A stretch of 64,000 bases of DNA from Acinetobacter sp. ANC 5054 (GTDB taxonomy: Bacteria > Pseudomonadota > Gammaproteobacteria > Pseudomonadales > Moraxellaceae). The position numbers and the translations under genes are program-made. Positions within the stretch are counted from its first letter, which is position 1. Each line of letters starts with the position of its first letter. Under the pieces are notes generated by a model. The model saw only the letters and a list, made by a program, of their open reading frames with translations, was not told the origin of the DNA and ran no database searches. The DNA lies in the NCBI RefSeq assembly GCF_002135295.1, contig NZ_NEGG01000002.1, positions 93,166-157,165 on the forward strand, in the 5' to 3' direction. Positions 48,607 through 58,745 of this stretch are shown in pieces.

Positions 48607-51138
48607 ATGTATTTCATCATCAGTATTTTGATCTTAGTTCTATGCTTATGGGCGGTCTTCTTCTTTAGCCTATCCCGAGCTGTTGGGGCAATCTCATTGA
48701 TTGTCATTTCAATCTTGCTTGCTTTCTTAAGTCCTTGGTCACTGATATTGGGCTTACCACTGATCCTCGTTAGCCTTGTGGTACTCATTGAACCACTCAG
48801 AATGGCATTTATTTCCAAACCTGCCTATAAAGTTCTCGCCAATGCAATGCCAACCATGAGTAGCACGGAACGCGCGGCATTAGACTCGGGTACAAGTTGG
48901 TGGGAAAAAGAACTGTTTATGGGGGCTCCTAACTGGGAAACCTTTAATAACTACCCCTATCCAAAATTGTCTGCCGAAGAGCAAGCCTTTCTTGACAATG
49001 AAGTCGAAAAACTCTGCGGCATGATCAATGAATGGGAAATTCACCATCGACATAAAAGACTGCCAGACCATGTATGGCAGTTCATCAAAAGTAATGGTTT
49101 TTTAGGCCTCATTATTCCCAAAGAATATGGCGGCCGAGAATTTAGTTCCTTCGCACAAAGTCGTGTGATGAGTAAAATTGCTTCTCGCTCCCTCACCACT
49201 GCGGTTAGTTGTATGGTGCCCAACTCACTTGGACCGGGTGAATTATTACTACACTATGGCACAGAACAACAAAAAGACCGTTACCTACCCGGCCTAGCCA
49301 AAGGTGAAGAAATTCCATGTTTTGGTTTAACCAGCCCAGAAGCAGGATCAGACGCAGGTGCCATCCCAGATACAGGTGTGGTGTGCTATGGTGAATTTGA
49401 AGGCAAAGAAATTCTGGGTTTGAAAATGAATTTCTCAAAACGCTGGATTACCCTTGCCCCAATCGCGACTGTCGTTGGCTTGGCTTTTAAAATGTATGAT
49501 CCTGATGGACTATTGGGTGATAGCAATAAGAAAGAATATGGCATTACCTGCGCCTTGCTGCCTTCTTCACATGATGGTGTGATTGTTGGTGCGCGACATA
49601 ACCCAGGCTCTCCATTTATGAATGGTACAGTGGATGGTGAGGATGTATTTATTCCACTCGACTGGATTATTGGTGGGGTAAAAAATGCCGGTAAAGGCTG
49701 GCGCATGCTCATGGAATGTCTAGCTGTGGGGCGTGGGATTTCCTTACCTGCACTTTCTACAGCAGCAGGCGAAATGGCTTATTTAAATGTCGGCGCATTT
49801 GCACGTATACGCCAACAATTTAAAATTTCAGTCGGTAAATTTGAAGGTGTACAAGAAGCCACCAGTGATATTGCCAGTGATGCGTATATGCTTGAAGCAT
49901 TTCGCTACTTGGTGACTTGTGGTCTGAACCAAGGTGGTAAACCTGCAGTAATGACTGCAATGGCAAAATACTATGCCACTGAAACGATGCGTAAAGTGGT
50001 GAACCACGGTATGGATATAGTCGGTGGTCGTGCAATTCAAATGGGGCCGCGAAATTTCTTAGCACTCAATTATCAAGCCATTCCTGTGTCCATCACTGTT
50101 GAGGGTGCCAACATTCTGAGCCGTTCACTAATGATCTTTGGTCAAGGTTCAATGCGTTGTCATCCTTATTTATATGAAGAATTGCAATTATTACAAGCTG
50201 AGGATAAAAACACTGCACTCAAAACCTTTAATGAATTATTATTCAAACATTTAGGTTATACCTTTAACCGAACTGCACGTTCATTTGCCTATGGTTTTAC
50301 AGGGGGTGCAAATGATTCACCTCAAAGTGCAACGGAGCTCACCATTCCGTATTACAAAGTCATTAACCGTTTAAGTGCCAATTTCTCCTTAACTGCGGAT
50401 ATGTGTTTGGGACTTTTGGCTGGAGATATTAAACGTAAAGAAATGCTGTCAGGTCGTTTGGCTGACATACATGCACATTTGTTTATTGCAACTGCGATTT
50501 TAAAATACTTTGAGCACAGTAAAAAAACTGATGCTGAAGCATTACATGCAAAATTAGCAGTAGAAAAAGCATTGTTTAATGCACAAGAAGCTTTCTATGG
50601 ATTGTTTGCCAACTTTCCTAAGCCGATTGCAGCATGTCTCGTCAAAACTTTATGTTTCCCTTTTGGTCGACCACTACAAGCACCGACTGACAGACTCAAA
50701 CAACAAGTCGCTGAAAGTATGATGGAAGACAATGCATTTCGAAATGAATTGAAAAAGCATGTCTACTACACAACCGAAGCTAATGATGTAACTGGGCGTA
50801 TGGAGTCGACATTCTTAATGCTCTTGGAGATCGAACCACTTTGGGATCGCTTCAAAAAGGCAGAGTCCAAAGCTAAATTCAGCGGACTCACCTTTGAAGC
50901 ACATATCTTGGATGCCTTAAGCCAAGGCTTTATCAATGAGCTCGAAGCCGAACAGCTTAGAACTTACAATGCCAAACGTTATGACAGCTTATTGACCGAT
51001 ATTTTTGATATGCAACTGGATAAAAATCTACCTTTGGATAATCCACATTTACCAGAAGCTGAACGACATAAAATGCAGGATCAACAACTTTATCAACAAA
51101 AAACCGATGATGAGCCTGAAGCTTTTTTACGTTTTTAA
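48607..51138 (+). CDS. fadE: Acyl-CoA dehydrogenase FadE
   Basis: An 843-residue membrane-associated acyl-CoA dehydrogenase, the first step of beta-oxidation. Three hydrophobic segments lie in residues 1-65. The dehydrogenase domain (about 105-520) has GLIIPKEYGGREFS, FGLTSPEAGSDAGA and VGRGISLPA. The C-terminal 300 residues are the DUF1974 domain unique to the FadE type. Length and order match E. coli FadE (814 residues). It is monocistronic, with its own terminator. FadR-type sites were not identified. Confidence 0.94.
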   Translation: MYFIISILILVLCLWAVFFFSLSRAVGAISLIVISILLAFLSPWSLILGLPLILVSLVVLIEPLRMAFISKPAYKVLANAMPTMSSTERAALDSGTSWWEKELFMGAPNWETFNNYPYPKLSAEEQAFLDNEVEKLCGMINEWEIHHRHKRLPDHVWQFIKSNGFLGLIIPKEYGGREFSSFAQSRVMSKIASRSLTTAVSCMVPNSLGPGELLLHYGTEQQKDRYLPGLAKGEEIPCFGLTSPEAGSDAGAIPDTGVVCYGEFEGKEILGLKMNFSKRWITLAPIATVVGLAFKMYDPDGLLGDSNKKEYGITCALLPSSHDGVIVGARHNPGSPFMNGTVDGEDVFIPLDWIIGGVKNAGKGWRMLMECLAVGRGISLPALSTAAGEMAYLNVGAFARIRQQFKISVGKFEGVQEATSDIASDAYMLEAFRYLVTCGLNQGGKPAVMTAMAKYYATETMRKVVNHGMDIVGGRAIQMGPRNFLALNYQAIPVSITVEGANILSRSLMIFGQGSMRCHPYLYEELQLLQAEDKNTALKTFNELLFKHLGYTFNRTARSFAYGFTGGANDSPQSATELTIPYYKVINRLSANFSLTADMCLGLLAGDIKRKEMLSGRLADIHAHLFIATAILKYFEHSKKTDAEALHAKLAVEKALFNAQEAFYGLFANFPKPIAACLVKTLCFPFGRPLQAPTDRLKQQVAESMMEDNAFRNELKKHVYYTTEANDVTGRMESTFLMLLEIEPLWDRFKKAESKAKFSGLTFEAHILDALSQGFINELEAEQLRTYNAKRYDSLLTDIFDMQLDKNLPLDNPHLPEAERHKMQDQQLYQQKTDDEPEAFLRF

Positions 51139-51178
51139 GCTTGGTTTTTAATCGATCACTTACAACATGTTCAAAGTT

Positions 51179-51208
51179 AAAAGCGATGTTTCGACATCGC
51201 TTTTTCGA
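51179..51208 (+). terminator. Terminator of fadE
   Basis: The stem AAAAGCGATG / CATCGCTTTTT has a TTTCGA loop. Confidence 0.9.
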
Positions 51209-51370
51209 TGCCTAAAACAATTAAGCCAAGCTTATCTTGCAATACATTTATTTTTTATATTTGTTTATAAATTCACAATAAGTTCGACCATCCGCCAATG
51301 GTATATGAGTCATAGAGGCGTACCCTGTGTAGCACTGAAATAAAAAATAACGCTCAGAGGGTTAATTCGC

Positions 51371-51757
51371 ATGTCACAGCAAGATTATGAAAATGGTTTA
51401 AAAGTCCGTACCGAAATGATGGGCGAAAGTTTTGTGAAACGTGCACAAGATAATACCGTGCCATTTACCCAACCCTTACAAGACTGGATCAATGAACATG
51501 CATGGGGTTCGACATGGCAACGTGAAGGCGTATTACCACGTAAATATCGCTCACTAATTACCATCGCATTTTTAACAGCACAAAAAAGTCCAACTGAACT
51601 CAAAGGACATGTTCGTGGTGCATTAAATAATGGTGCAACTGTGGAAGAAATACAGGAAGTGTTATTGCACAGCTTACCTTACTGCGGCGCACCTGCGACA
51701 CAAGAAGCATTTCGAGCTGCTTTAGAAGTGATTAATGAATATCAAAAAACTGAATAA
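51371..51757 (+). CDS. Carboxymuconolactone-decarboxylase-family protein
   Basis: A 128-residue all-helical protein of the CMD/AhpD superfamily. KGHVRGALNNGATVEEIQEVLLH and YCGAPATQEAF match the PcaC-like group, with one Cys rather than the CxxC of peroxidatic AhpD. It may be a true gamma-carboxymuconolactone decarboxylase or an uncharacterised paralogue. It stands alone rather than in a pca cluster, so a role in protocatechuate breakdown is not supported by context. Confidence 0.85.
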   Translation: MSQQDYENGLKVRTEMMGESFVKRAQDNTVPFTQPLQDWINEHAWGSTWQREGVLPRKYRSLITIAFLTAQKSPTELKGHVRGALNNGATVEEIQEVLLHSLPYCGAPATQEAFRAALEVINEYQKTE

Positions 51758-51768
51758 TGTGTTTGGTA

Positions 51769-51798
51769 CAAAAGCCGCATCCATGCGGTTTTTGTGCA
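51769..51798 (+). terminator. Terminator of the CMD-family gene
   Basis: The stem AAAGCCGCAT / ATGCGGTTTTT is followed by T residues and lies about 12 bases after the stop. Confidence 0.85.
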
Positions 51799-51871
51799 TT
51801 TGAGTAATGCAAATTGAAATATCACTGATGAAAATAGTGCTGTAGAAACCTGCTGAATAAAATAGATTAAA

Positions 51872-52750
51872 TCAAACTAACTCAATCTGATTCATCGCCT
51901 CTAGACTGCATACAACCGCTGAAAAGTCCAAATTTTCGGCTTGCGATTTGGCAATTCTTGCATATTGATGCTGCATCAAACTCAGTGTCGGTAGATCTAA
52001 ATCTTTCTGATGAATTAGATTCATGGCAATCCCAATGTCCTTTTGCAGCAAATCAAGCCCGAATGTTTTATCAAAACGTCGGCTAAGTACACGCTGTGCC
52101 ATGATATTTTCAGACATGCTGCTTTGACCGCTTGAATGATTAATACAATTTAATGCAGAACTGAGTTCCACTCCCTTAGATTTGAGTAAAGTCAAACCCT
52201 CCGCCAATGCCCAAAGATGTGTTGCCATTAAAGTATTGTTTACAGCCTTGACCGCAAAGCCCGCTCCACTTTGACCGACATGCTCAATTAACGACGCAAA
52301 ACTACGGATAATTGGTTCAGCCCGCTCAAAAGCATCGGTATCACCACCGACCATTACAGTTAAAGTGCCACGCTGCGCACCAATCGTTTGCCCCGAAACA
52401 GGCGCATCTAAATACGCCACATTTATTTGCTGTAATTTCTGACTCTGTCTCTGTGCTGAGTCAGGTACACCACTGGTGCAGTCAATCCAAATACTGCCAG
52501 ATTTAGGTGCATGTGTTGCAATCAATGCTTCTACATCAGCACTGGTTGGTAAGCAGGAAATAATAAAATCTGCCTGCACAGCTTTGGGCAAACTCACCGC
52601 AGTAGTTTTAAACTCTGTAGCATGTGCAAGGGCTTTATCAAAATTACGATTCCATACCCATACATCCAAACCTGACTTTGGCAAATGGCTCGCCATATGC
52701 CAGCCCATCGCCCCCAAACCAATAAATGCCACGGATTGTTTCAAACTCAA
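51872..52750 (-). CDS. 3-hydroxyisobutyrate dehydrogenase-family oxidoreductase, end of rut cluster
   Basis: A 292-residue beta-hydroxyacid dehydrogenase. The NAD(P) loop is FIGLGAMGWHMASHL (9-23). The substrate motif DAPVSGQTIGAQRGTLTVMVGG-type sequence lies near 116-137, and the catalytic Lys is in GFAVKAVNN near 168. It starts 23 bases after rutG on the same strand, so it belongs to the rut operon. Members act on hydroxyisobutyrate, tartronate semialdehyde or malonic semialdehyde. As no rutE is present, reduction of malonic semialdehyde to 3-hydroxypropionate is the likely job, but this is inference. Confidence 0.85.
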   Translation of the reverse strand: MSLKQSVAFIGLGAMGWHMASHLPKSGLDVWVWNRNFDKALAHATEFKTTAVSLPKAVQADFIISCLPTSADVEALIATHAPKSGSIWIDCTSGVPDSAQRQSQKLQQINVAYLDAPVSGQTIGAQRGTLTVMVGGDTDAFERAEPIIRSFASLIEHVGQSGAGFAVKAVNNTLMATHLWALAEGLTLLKSKGVELSSALNCINHSSGQSSMSENIMAQRVLSRRFDKTFGLDLLQKDIGIAMNLIHQKDLDLPTLSLMQHQYARIAKSQAENLDFSAVVCSLEAMNQIELV

Positions 52751-52773
52751 GACTCCTCTTATCAGCTTGCGAC

Positions 52774-54132
52774 TTAATGATGTACGACAGCTGTATCAGT
52801 TGCTGAATGCTTTTTTTCACTCATATCATCTGCAACATCTTCTTTACGGTTGAGGACAAAGTTCAAAAATACAGCTGCTAAAGTTGCGGTTCCAATACCA
52901 CCCAAATCAAAACTGCCAATATGCAAACTAAAGTTTCCTGCGCCCATAATCAAACTCACAGCGGCAATAATTAAGGTACTGTTTTTGGTAAAATCAACTT
53001 TGTTATCAATCCAAATCTTTGCCCCAGCCACCGTAATCAAACCAAAGACAACAATAGATGCACCGCCTAATAACGCCACAGGAATCGTACTAATCACAGC
53101 GCCAAATTTAGGTGAAAGTCCTAACAAAACCGCAAATACACCAGCCACTACAAAGATTGTTGTTGAATAAACTTTCGTAACCGCCATCACTCCAATATTT
53201 TCAGCATAAGTGGTCATACCTGTGCCGCCCACTGAAGCTGACATTGTGGTACATACACCATCTGCAAGAAACGCACGTCCCATATAGGGATCAAGATTTT
53301 TACCTGTCATGGCAGACACCGCTTTAAAATGCCCTAAATTTTCAGCAACTAAAATCAGTGCTACAGGTGCGATCAGCAGCATGGCATTGGCTTCAAAAAC
53401 AGGTGCATGGAAAGTCGGCAGACCAAACCAAGCGGCATTGGCAATGGTGCCAAAATCAATTGCAGTTCCCCAGCCCATAACATTGGTCAATAAGAAATAC
53501 ACAAAATACGCCACGACTAAACCAATCAGCAGCAATAGACGTCGAATCATGCCACGAGTAAATACAGCAACCGCACTGATACATAAAATGGTCACAACAG
53601 CCATCCAAGTATCAAATGTATTGGCTGATACACTTTTAATTGTGACAGGAGCAAGATTTAAACCAATAATCATCACAATTGCGCCTGTGACGATGGGTGG
53701 CATAAGTTTTTCAATCCATGCCGTGCCGGTTTTCATCACCACCAATCCAATACCTGCATAAATCAGACCACAGGCAATCGTTCCGCCCAAAGCCAAAGCG
53801 ATATTAGGATTTGATCCTACACCGCTATAGCCTGTCGCAGCAGCAACAGCACCAATAAATGCAAAGCTTGAACCGAGATAACTCGGCATGCGTCCACCCG
53901 TCATCAGGAAAAATAAAATTGTCCCGATACCCGTAATAAATATCGTCAAATTGGGATCAAAACCCATCAACAAGGGTGCAAGTACCGTTGCCCCAAACAT
54001 TGCAAAAGCATGCTGAAGACCTAACACAATACTTTTTGATGCAGGCAAATATTCATCTGTTTGCACAGGTGTTGTATCTAAATTGCCTTGATAAGGCTTA
54101 AATTTCGGAAACCACGATTCTTTTGCATTCAT
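52774..54132 (-). CDS. rutG: Uracil permease of the rut cluster
   Basis: A 452-residue nucleobase:cation symporter-2 protein with about fourteen membrane segments. Marks are QHAFAMFGATVLAP (about 40-53), SSFAFIGAV, and the later conserved ALILVAENLGHFKAV and FLADGVCTTMSASVGGTGMTT-type region (around 255-310). It imports uracil for the pathway encoded beside it. It is separated by about 30 bases from rutF upstream and 23 bases from the dehydrogenase downstream. Confidence 0.94.
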   Translation of the reverse strand: MNAKESWFPKFKPYQGNLDTTPVQTDEYLPASKSIVLGLQHAFAMFGATVLAPLLMGFDPNLTIFITGIGTILFFLMTGGRMPSYLGSSFAFIGAVAAATGYSGVGSNPNIALALGGTIACGLIYAGIGLVVMKTGTAWIEKLMPPIVTGAIVMIIGLNLAPVTIKSVSANTFDTWMAVVTILCISAVAVFTRGMIRRLLLLIGLVVAYFVYFLLTNVMGWGTAIDFGTIANAAWFGLPTFHAPVFEANAMLLIAPVALILVAENLGHFKAVSAMTGKNLDPYMGRAFLADGVCTTMSASVGGTGMTTYAENIGVMAVTKVYSTTIFVVAGVFAVLLGLSPKFGAVISTIPVALLGGASIVVFGLITVAGAKIWIDNKVDFTKNSTLIIAAVSLIMGAGNFSLHIGSFDLGGIGTATLAAVFLNFVLNRKEDVADDMSEKKHSATDTAVVHH

Positions 54133-54165
54133 GAGGCTCCCCTCCTTGAGATGGGAAAATTAATA

Positions 54166-54753
54166 TCAGTTCATTGGTTGAGTTTCACAGTAACGACGAT
54201 TGAAATACATCAGTCCGTTTTGACCTTGTTGTTGTTGAATAGCTTTGACTTCACAGATCAGCACATCGTGACTGCCTACCGACATGCTCTTTACCACTTC
54301 ACAGTCAAATGACACCAACGCACCTTCTAAAACGGGTGCTTGAGTGCTTAGGGTCTGCCACGTACCTTGTGCAAAACGCTCATGCATTGGCGTTTTTCCA
54401 CCAAATAAATTGGATAAATGGCTTTGTTCGGCATTCAAAGTATTTACACACAATACTTGATTGGCCTGAAAAGTTTCAAAAACGGATGATGAACGGTTTA
54501 AACAGACTAAAAGTGTCGGTGGCGTATCAGTCACACTACATACAGCAGAGGCAGTAAACCCAGCCAATCCCGCTGGACCTTGCGTGGTAATCACATTGAC
54601 TGCTGCACCCAAATTGGCCATGCCTTGTCTAAATTGTTGTTGGTCCACTTCAGTCTTTTCCAATTGAGCGATGCTTTGTAATTCATTAAATGCAGGTTGC
54701 ATTGATACTGCATGTGTATTGGCGATTTCGGTATGCTGAATTTTGCTGTTCAT
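54166..54753 (-). CDS. rutF: Flavin reductase of the Rut pathway
   Basis: A 195-residue FMN reductase of the flavin-reductase-like family, supplying reduced FMN to RutA. Motifs are [43 protein letters not shown] and HDVLICEV (all as short blocks in order from residue 39). The ATG at 54753 with GGAG upstream is preferred over one four codons earlier. It lies between rutC and rutG. Confidence 0.93.
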   Translation of the reverse strand: MNSKIQHTEIANTHAVSMQPAFNELQSIAQLEKTEVDQQQFRQGMANLGAAVNVITTQGPAGLAGFTASAVCSVTDTPPTLLVCLNRSSSVFETFQANQVLCVNTLNAEQSHLSNLFGGKTPMHERFAQGTWQTLSTQAPVLEGALVSFDCEVVKSMSVGSHDVLICEVKAIQQQQGQNGLMYFNRRYCETQPMN

Positions 54754-54814
54754 GACTTTCTCCATGACCCACTTTTCGTATTGAAGTGTTTATTTTCGCG
54801 TTGTTTAATTTGAT

Positions 54815-55195
54815 TTAAATATGTGCAATAGACGCTATTTCCACCAAAGCTTCTGGTTTCACTAAGCCTGTTTGTACACAATATCGAGCAGGTTTATCCC
54901 CCGGGAAATACTCTGCATAGATACTATTAATTGCAGCGTAGTCTGCCCAATCTTTGACAAAAACATGATTAAAAGTCACGTCATCCATCGTGCCACCTGC
55001 AGTTTCGATTACCTTTTTAATGGTTTCTAAAATGTGTAGTGTTTGTGCTGCGGCATCGCCAACATGTACGACATTATTTTGTTCATCAAAAGCCAATGTG
55101 CCTGAAACATATACAATGTTGTCTACCTGAGTTGCAGGGACATAAGGTGCAAGTGGCTTGCCTGTTCCTTCTGGTAAAATGATTTTTTTTGGCAT
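54815..55195 (-). CDS. rutC: Aminoacrylate peracid reductase / RidA-family RutC
   Basis: A 126-residue RidA/YjgF-family trimeric protein. [29 protein letters not shown] start and C-terminal [23 protein letters not shown] contain the conserved Arg (PARYC) and Glu of the active cleft. In the Rut pathway it acts on aminoacrylate. The ATG at 55195 with GGAGAA upstream is the better start. It follows rutB by about 28 bases. Confidence 0.93.
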   Translation of the reverse strand: MPKKIILPEGTGKPLAPYVPATQVDNIVYVSGTLAFDEQNNVVHVGDAAAQTLHILETIKKVIETAGGTMDDVTFNHVFVKDWADYAAINSIYAEYFPGDKPARYCVQTGLVKPEALVEIASIAHI

Positions 55196-55222
55196 CGTGT
55201 TCTCCAAATTTATCTCATTGAT

Positions 55223-55990
55223 TTATGCTGTTTTTTCGAATGCCACTGGTGGCTGAAAAATTTCAACGAAGTTTGCGGTGTCTGAGACCCAACCAAAGAA
55301 GGTTTTGATATTGAATAAGCTCGCTTCATGCGCTTCGACTGGACCTGCTTGGTAACAAGCATCTGAAAGTGCCACACCGAAATACTCTAAAAAGAACCCA
55401 TCTCGTAAAGTAGATTCAACGCAGACATTTGTGGCAATACCAACAAACACCAAGTTTCGAATACCACGACAACGCAAGATGCTGTCTAAAGCCGTATTAA
55501 AAAATCCGCTATAACGTGGCTTTTCAATCACGATGTCTTGTGCCAAAGGTTGCAGTTCATCAATCAGCTCAAAATCCCAATGCCCTTTTGCCAATAAAGT
55601 GCCTTGCAACTCTGGTCGTTTACGCATGGTTTTAAGGGCATTAGATTTATGAAAATTCGGAGAATCGATTCCACCCGCTTCACGGTATTGATCATCCCAA
55701 CCATTTTTAAAGTAGATGACTTGAATGCCAGCCGCGTGTGCAGCATCTACGGCAGTTTTGATATTTTCAACCACAGGTTTTGTTTTTGATACATCAAAAC
55801 CTGCGAGGTCTAAATACCCTCCCTGCGACGTATATGCATTTTGCATATCTATGACGATTAAAGCTGTTTGTTCAGGTGCCAGTGTCAAAGCTTCAGGTTC
55901 AGCGGCGAGCACTTTTCCTGTACCCGCTTGTGCAGTAAATGCACTGCATACAACGTTTTGCTTATTTAAATCTAAGGTGTTTAAGCTCAT
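55223..55990 (-). CDS. rutB: Ureidoacrylate amidohydrolase
   Basis: A 255-residue isochorismatase-like hydrolase. The catalytic triad is Asp48 (VIDMQNAY), Lys157 (IEKPRYSGF) and Cys190 (TNVCVEST). It splits ureidoacrylate (or its peracid) into aminoacrylate, CO2 and ammonia. The start overlaps the rutA stop in an ATGA. Confidence 0.95.
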   Translation of the reverse strand: MSLNTLDLNKQNVVCSAFTAQAGTGKVLAAEPEALTLAPEQTALIVIDMQNAYTSQGGYLDLAGFDVSKTKPVVENIKTAVDAAHAAGIQVIYFKNGWDDQYREAGGIDSPNFHKSNALKTMRKRPELQGTLLAKGHWDFELIDELQPLAQDIVIEKPRYSGFFNTALDSILRCRGIRNLVFVGIATNVCVESTLRDGFFLEYFGVALSDACYQAGPVEAHEASLFNIKTFFGWVSDTANFVEIFQPPVAFEKTA

Positions 55991-57102
55991 GCTGTTTTCT
56001 CCAAAATAGGCATTGCAGAAAAATCACCATCAACCACTACGCCTTCACGGCATTTCATTAAGGGCTGAATTTTTTGTCCAAAGTCTTCAACACATTGAAT
56101 AAAATCATCAAAAGTCAGCAATATGCCTTCAGTGCCTTTAATTTCACCAATTTCATCCAGCATGGCTGCCACTTTTTCAAATGAACCAACCAAAGTCCCC
56201 ATGTTGATATTGACAGGTGAAACACTCGATGCCATTTGACGAATATTGGTGTCTGTACCTGATTGGGTATCTTTTCCACCCTGATTCATCAACCAATTAA
56301 TTGCTTCAACGTCTGCGCCATCGTTATAGCTTTGCCATTTTGCAAATGCGGCTTCATCAGTTTCAGCAGCGATCACCATAAACAACACATAGGTTTGAAC
56401 GTCACGACCTGTTTGGTCGGTATGCACTTTCAAACGATCATTGATTTCTGCATAAGCTGTTGGCGTATTCAGCCCCTTACCAAAAACAAAGTTGTAATCT
56501 GCATATTGTGCTGAGAACGCTAAACCTGTATCTGACTGACCTGCACAAATAATTTTCATATCCGCTTGTGGTACTGGACTCACGCGACAATCTTCCATTT
56601 GAAAATGCTCGCCTTTAAAGTCTGATGTTCCCGTTGCCCATAAGTCACGAAGCACATGTACATATTCAGAAAGGTAGTCATAACGCTTTCCAAAATATTC
56701 GTCCCCAGGCCACATGCCCATTTGGGTATATTCAGGTGCTTGCCAACCTGTAACCACGTTTAAACCAAAACGACCATTCGAAATAGAATCAATGGTTGAT
56801 GCCATACGCGCCACGATTGCAGGTGGCATGACCAATGTTGCCGCAGTCGCATAAATTTTAATTTTGCTGGTCACAGCTGCAAGGCCAGCCATTAAAGTAA
56901 ATGTTTCTAAGTTATGATCCCAAAATTCAGTTTTGCCACCAAAACCGCGCAGCTTGATCATGGATAAAGCAAAGTCGAAACCGTAGTGTTCAGCACGTTG
57001 TACAATTTGCTTGTTCATTTCAAAACTAGGCTTAAATTGTGGTGCATTTTCAGAGAGCAGCCAGCCATTATTGCCGATTGGACAGAAGATACCAATTTTC
57101 AT
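55987..57102 (-). CDS. rutA: Pyrimidine monooxygenase RutA
   Basis: A 371-residue FMN-dependent luciferase-like monooxygenase that opens the uracil ring. [21 protein letters not shown] at the start, [27 protein letters not shown] sequence near 48, and [13 protein letters not shown] near 134 match RutA. The ATG at 57102 has AGGTGG upstream and is the correct start. It heads the rutABCFG-dehydrogenase transcript. Confidence 0.96.
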   Translation of the reverse strand: MKIGIFCPIGNNGWLLSENAPQFKPSFEMNKQIVQRAEHYGFDFALSMIKLRGFGGKTEFWDHNLETFTLMAGLAAVTSKIKIYATAATLVMPPAIVARMASTIDSISNGRFGLNVVTGWQAPEYTQMGMWPGDEYFGKRYDYLSEYVHVLRDLWATGTSDFKGEHFQMEDCRVSPVPQADMKIICAGQSDTGLAFSAQYADYNFVFGKGLNTPTAYAEINDRLKVHTDQTGRDVQTYVLFMVIAAETDEAAFAKWQSYNDGADVEAINWLMNQGGKDTQSGTDTNIRQMASSVSPVNINMGTLVGSFEKVAAMLDEIGEIKGTEGILLTFDDFIQCVEDFGQKIQPLMKCREGVVVDGDFSAMPILEKTA

Positions 57103-57272
57103 ATTCACCACCTCTTTTATAAGATTTAATTTAAAATAATGTTTTAAATTGAAGTTCATTATTCTTGATAGATATTTAGCAATTGCCGTGCCAATATTTT
57201 TAATTAAATATATATCAATTATTTATAAATTATTTATTTTACTTTTTAGTAAAAAATATACCCTAGTGGGCT

Positions 57273-57289
57273 GGTCTGTTTTAGACACC
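57273..57289. promoter_or_regulatory. Candidate operator upstream of rutA
   Basis: GGTCTGTTTTAGACACC is a partial palindrome (GGT.T.T / A.A.ACC) about 170 bases before rutA. It could bind a TetR- or GntR-type regulator of uracil use. It is not a match to the E. coli RutR consensus that I can confirm. Confidence 0.4.
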
Positions 57290-57374
57290 TTTGTTTTAAA
57301 ATAGTGCACATTTCGAACCAAGATATTGCCTTCATTTTTACCGAATTCACTGTTCTATTTTTTTGAACAAGCAT

Positions 57375-57404
57375 TAAAAAACCCAAATTTTCATTCGGGT
57401 TTTT
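57375..57404 (-). terminator. Terminator of rutD
   Basis: AAAAACCC / GGGTTTTT surrounds an A/T-rich loop, with TTTTTTAAT following on the minus strand. It separates rutD from rutA, so the two are likely separate transcripts. Confidence 0.75.
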
Positions 57405-57423
57405 ATTTAACAAATAGGCTAAA

Positions 57424-58227
57424 TTATCCGCATTTATTCACTAAAAAACTCAAAATCATCGCATTGATTTTTTCAGTTTCCGTATGGGTAGATGCATGCG
57501 CACCTGTTTCCAAAATACTTAATGTTCCTATTCCTATACAGTGTTGTAAGTCCGAGGATTTTTTCACGGGGACTAAAAAATCATCGTTATTAGCAATCAA
57601 ATGCACAGGGATATTTTGCAAGGCTTCTGCATGCGCTTTGGTAACCTGAAACTCTTGTAGTGCTTTTAAGCGTGCCAATATATTCTGTGTTGGTGGGAAA
57701 TTAAGGAGCTGAGTATTTTCCGCTTGTGTCAAAAGTTCAATGTGATCTGATATCCATTGTGGTGGATATAAAAATAATGCCTGTGCCCGCACATAAGCTT
57801 CTACACCACTATTTTTGAGTAAATGGATACGTGTCGAAAAACATTTTTCGGTATGCGGGTCTAAACGATCCCACGCATTAATACAGGTCAAACTCAGCAT
57901 GTTTATGGCAGCTTGTTCATGAAGCAAGCGCGCAAGTTCAATCCCAATATGCCCACCTAGAGCATGTCCAATAAAATGAAAACTATGAATACCGATGTGT
58001 TTGAGTAATTGAACAACCTGCTCAGCCATATCTTGCATGGCATAATCCGTATTTAGCGGAGCTGCATCTGCGTGGCAACCTTCTTGATCATAGGTCATTA
58101 CATGATAATTTTGCTGTAAGGCAGCAAGTTGAGGCTGCCAAAAGGAACCGCGTCCACCTAAGCCAGAAGACAATACAACAATTTGTGCCGCAGGCTTACT
58201 GAGACATGAATAAAATTGAAATTGCAT
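57424..58227 (-). CDS. rutD: Aminoacrylate hydrolase RutD
   Basis: A 267-residue alpha/beta-hydrolase. The oxyanion strand is IVVLSSGLGGRGSFW (about 16-30). The nucleophile elbow region reads FHFIGHALGGHIGIEL, where Ala stands at the usual nucleophile Ser position (G-H-A-L-G), as in RutD relatives that lack a classical Ser. A C-terminal His is in ETGAHASTH. It speeds hydrolysis of aminoacrylate to malonic semialdehyde. It lies upstream of rutA with its own terminator, unlike the E. coli rutABCDEFG order. Confidence 0.86.
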   Translation of the reverse strand: MQFQFYSCLSKPAAQIVVLSSGLGGRGSFWQPQLAALQQNYHVMTYDQEGCHADAAPLNTDYAMQDMAEQVVQLLKHIGIHSFHFIGHALGGHIGIELARLLHEQAAINMLSLTCINAWDRLDPHTEKCFSTRIHLLKNSGVEAYVRAQALFLYPPQWISDHIELLTQAENTQLLNFPPTQNILARLKALQEFQVTKAHAEALQNIPVHLIANNDDFLVPVKKSSDLQHCIGIGTLSILETGAHASTHTETEKINAMILSFLVNKCG

Positions 58228-58327
58228 AATACAAAATAAACCTAAACATTGTTTTTACCATTCAGCAAAAAACATGCCGTTTAGAAACATATTCGAATCT
58301 ACAATTTTTAGTATTCCATTAATTTTT

Positions 58328-58585
58328 TTAAATCCAATACACATTAAAATTATAGAAAAACTCATTTAATTCGAAACGGACTTGATAACCTAATTCTGTT
58401 AATTCAGCAGATAGACTTCGAATATCTTCTAACGGTAAGTGTTTGGGTAATACTGTAAATACTGCAGTGTTGCCCTGCTTGGCATTTTCTTCAATCAGCA
58501 ACGCCAAGCGTGCCTTATATAAGGCAATATCTAAATTGGCTTGACTCGATAACACTTTGGCATGTTCGGCAGGTAAAAAACTCAT
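58328..58585 (-). CDS. Small hypothetical protein (85 aa)
   Basis: An 85-residue soluble protein with a helical N-terminus and an alternating hydrophobic C-terminus (VRFELNEFFYNFNVYWI). There is no signal peptide or Cys. I recognise no family. It lies upstream of rutD on the same strand, about 100 bases away, with no terminator between. Co-transcription with rutD is possible but not shown. Confidence 0.6.
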   Translation of the reverse strand: MSFLPAEHAKVLSSQANLDIALYKARLALLIEENAKQGNTAVFTVLPKHLPLEDIRSLSAELTELGYQVRFELNEFFYNFNVYWI

Positions 58586-58707
58586 ATTTTTATACTCTTA
58601 TCTCATTATTCTTCGTTTTAAATTAAGATAGATTGAGCATAAAATGCATAGCATTTTTGTAATTTTCACACCAATTTTATTCAATGGTCATTTGCTTGAC
58701 TAGAGTG

Positions 58708-58737
58708 AAAAAAATCCCTCTTATGAGGGATTTTTAT
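58708..58737 (-). terminator. Terminator of the DegS-like gene
   Basis: The stem AAAATCCCTC / GAGGGATTTT has a TTAT loop and lies about 10 bases after the protease stop on the minus strand. Confidence 0.9.
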
Positions 58738-58745
58738 TTTATAGA

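Larger units (their letters stand above)
57103..57423. other. Intergenic region between rutD and rutA
   Basis: Very AT-rich promoter DNA of 321 bases. It has the rutD terminator at 57375-57404 and a near-palindrome at 57273-57289 that may be an operator for the rutA transcript. Confidence 0.55.

Noticed and set aside
48510..48818. A 102-residue frame on the minus strand overlapping the fadE start
   Set aside because: It is antisense to the fadE membrane segment. The strong GGAGGG site and long frame support fadE.
53309..53761. A 150-residue frame on the plus strand
   Set aside because: It is antisense to rutG, whose permease motifs are clear. No start signal is present.
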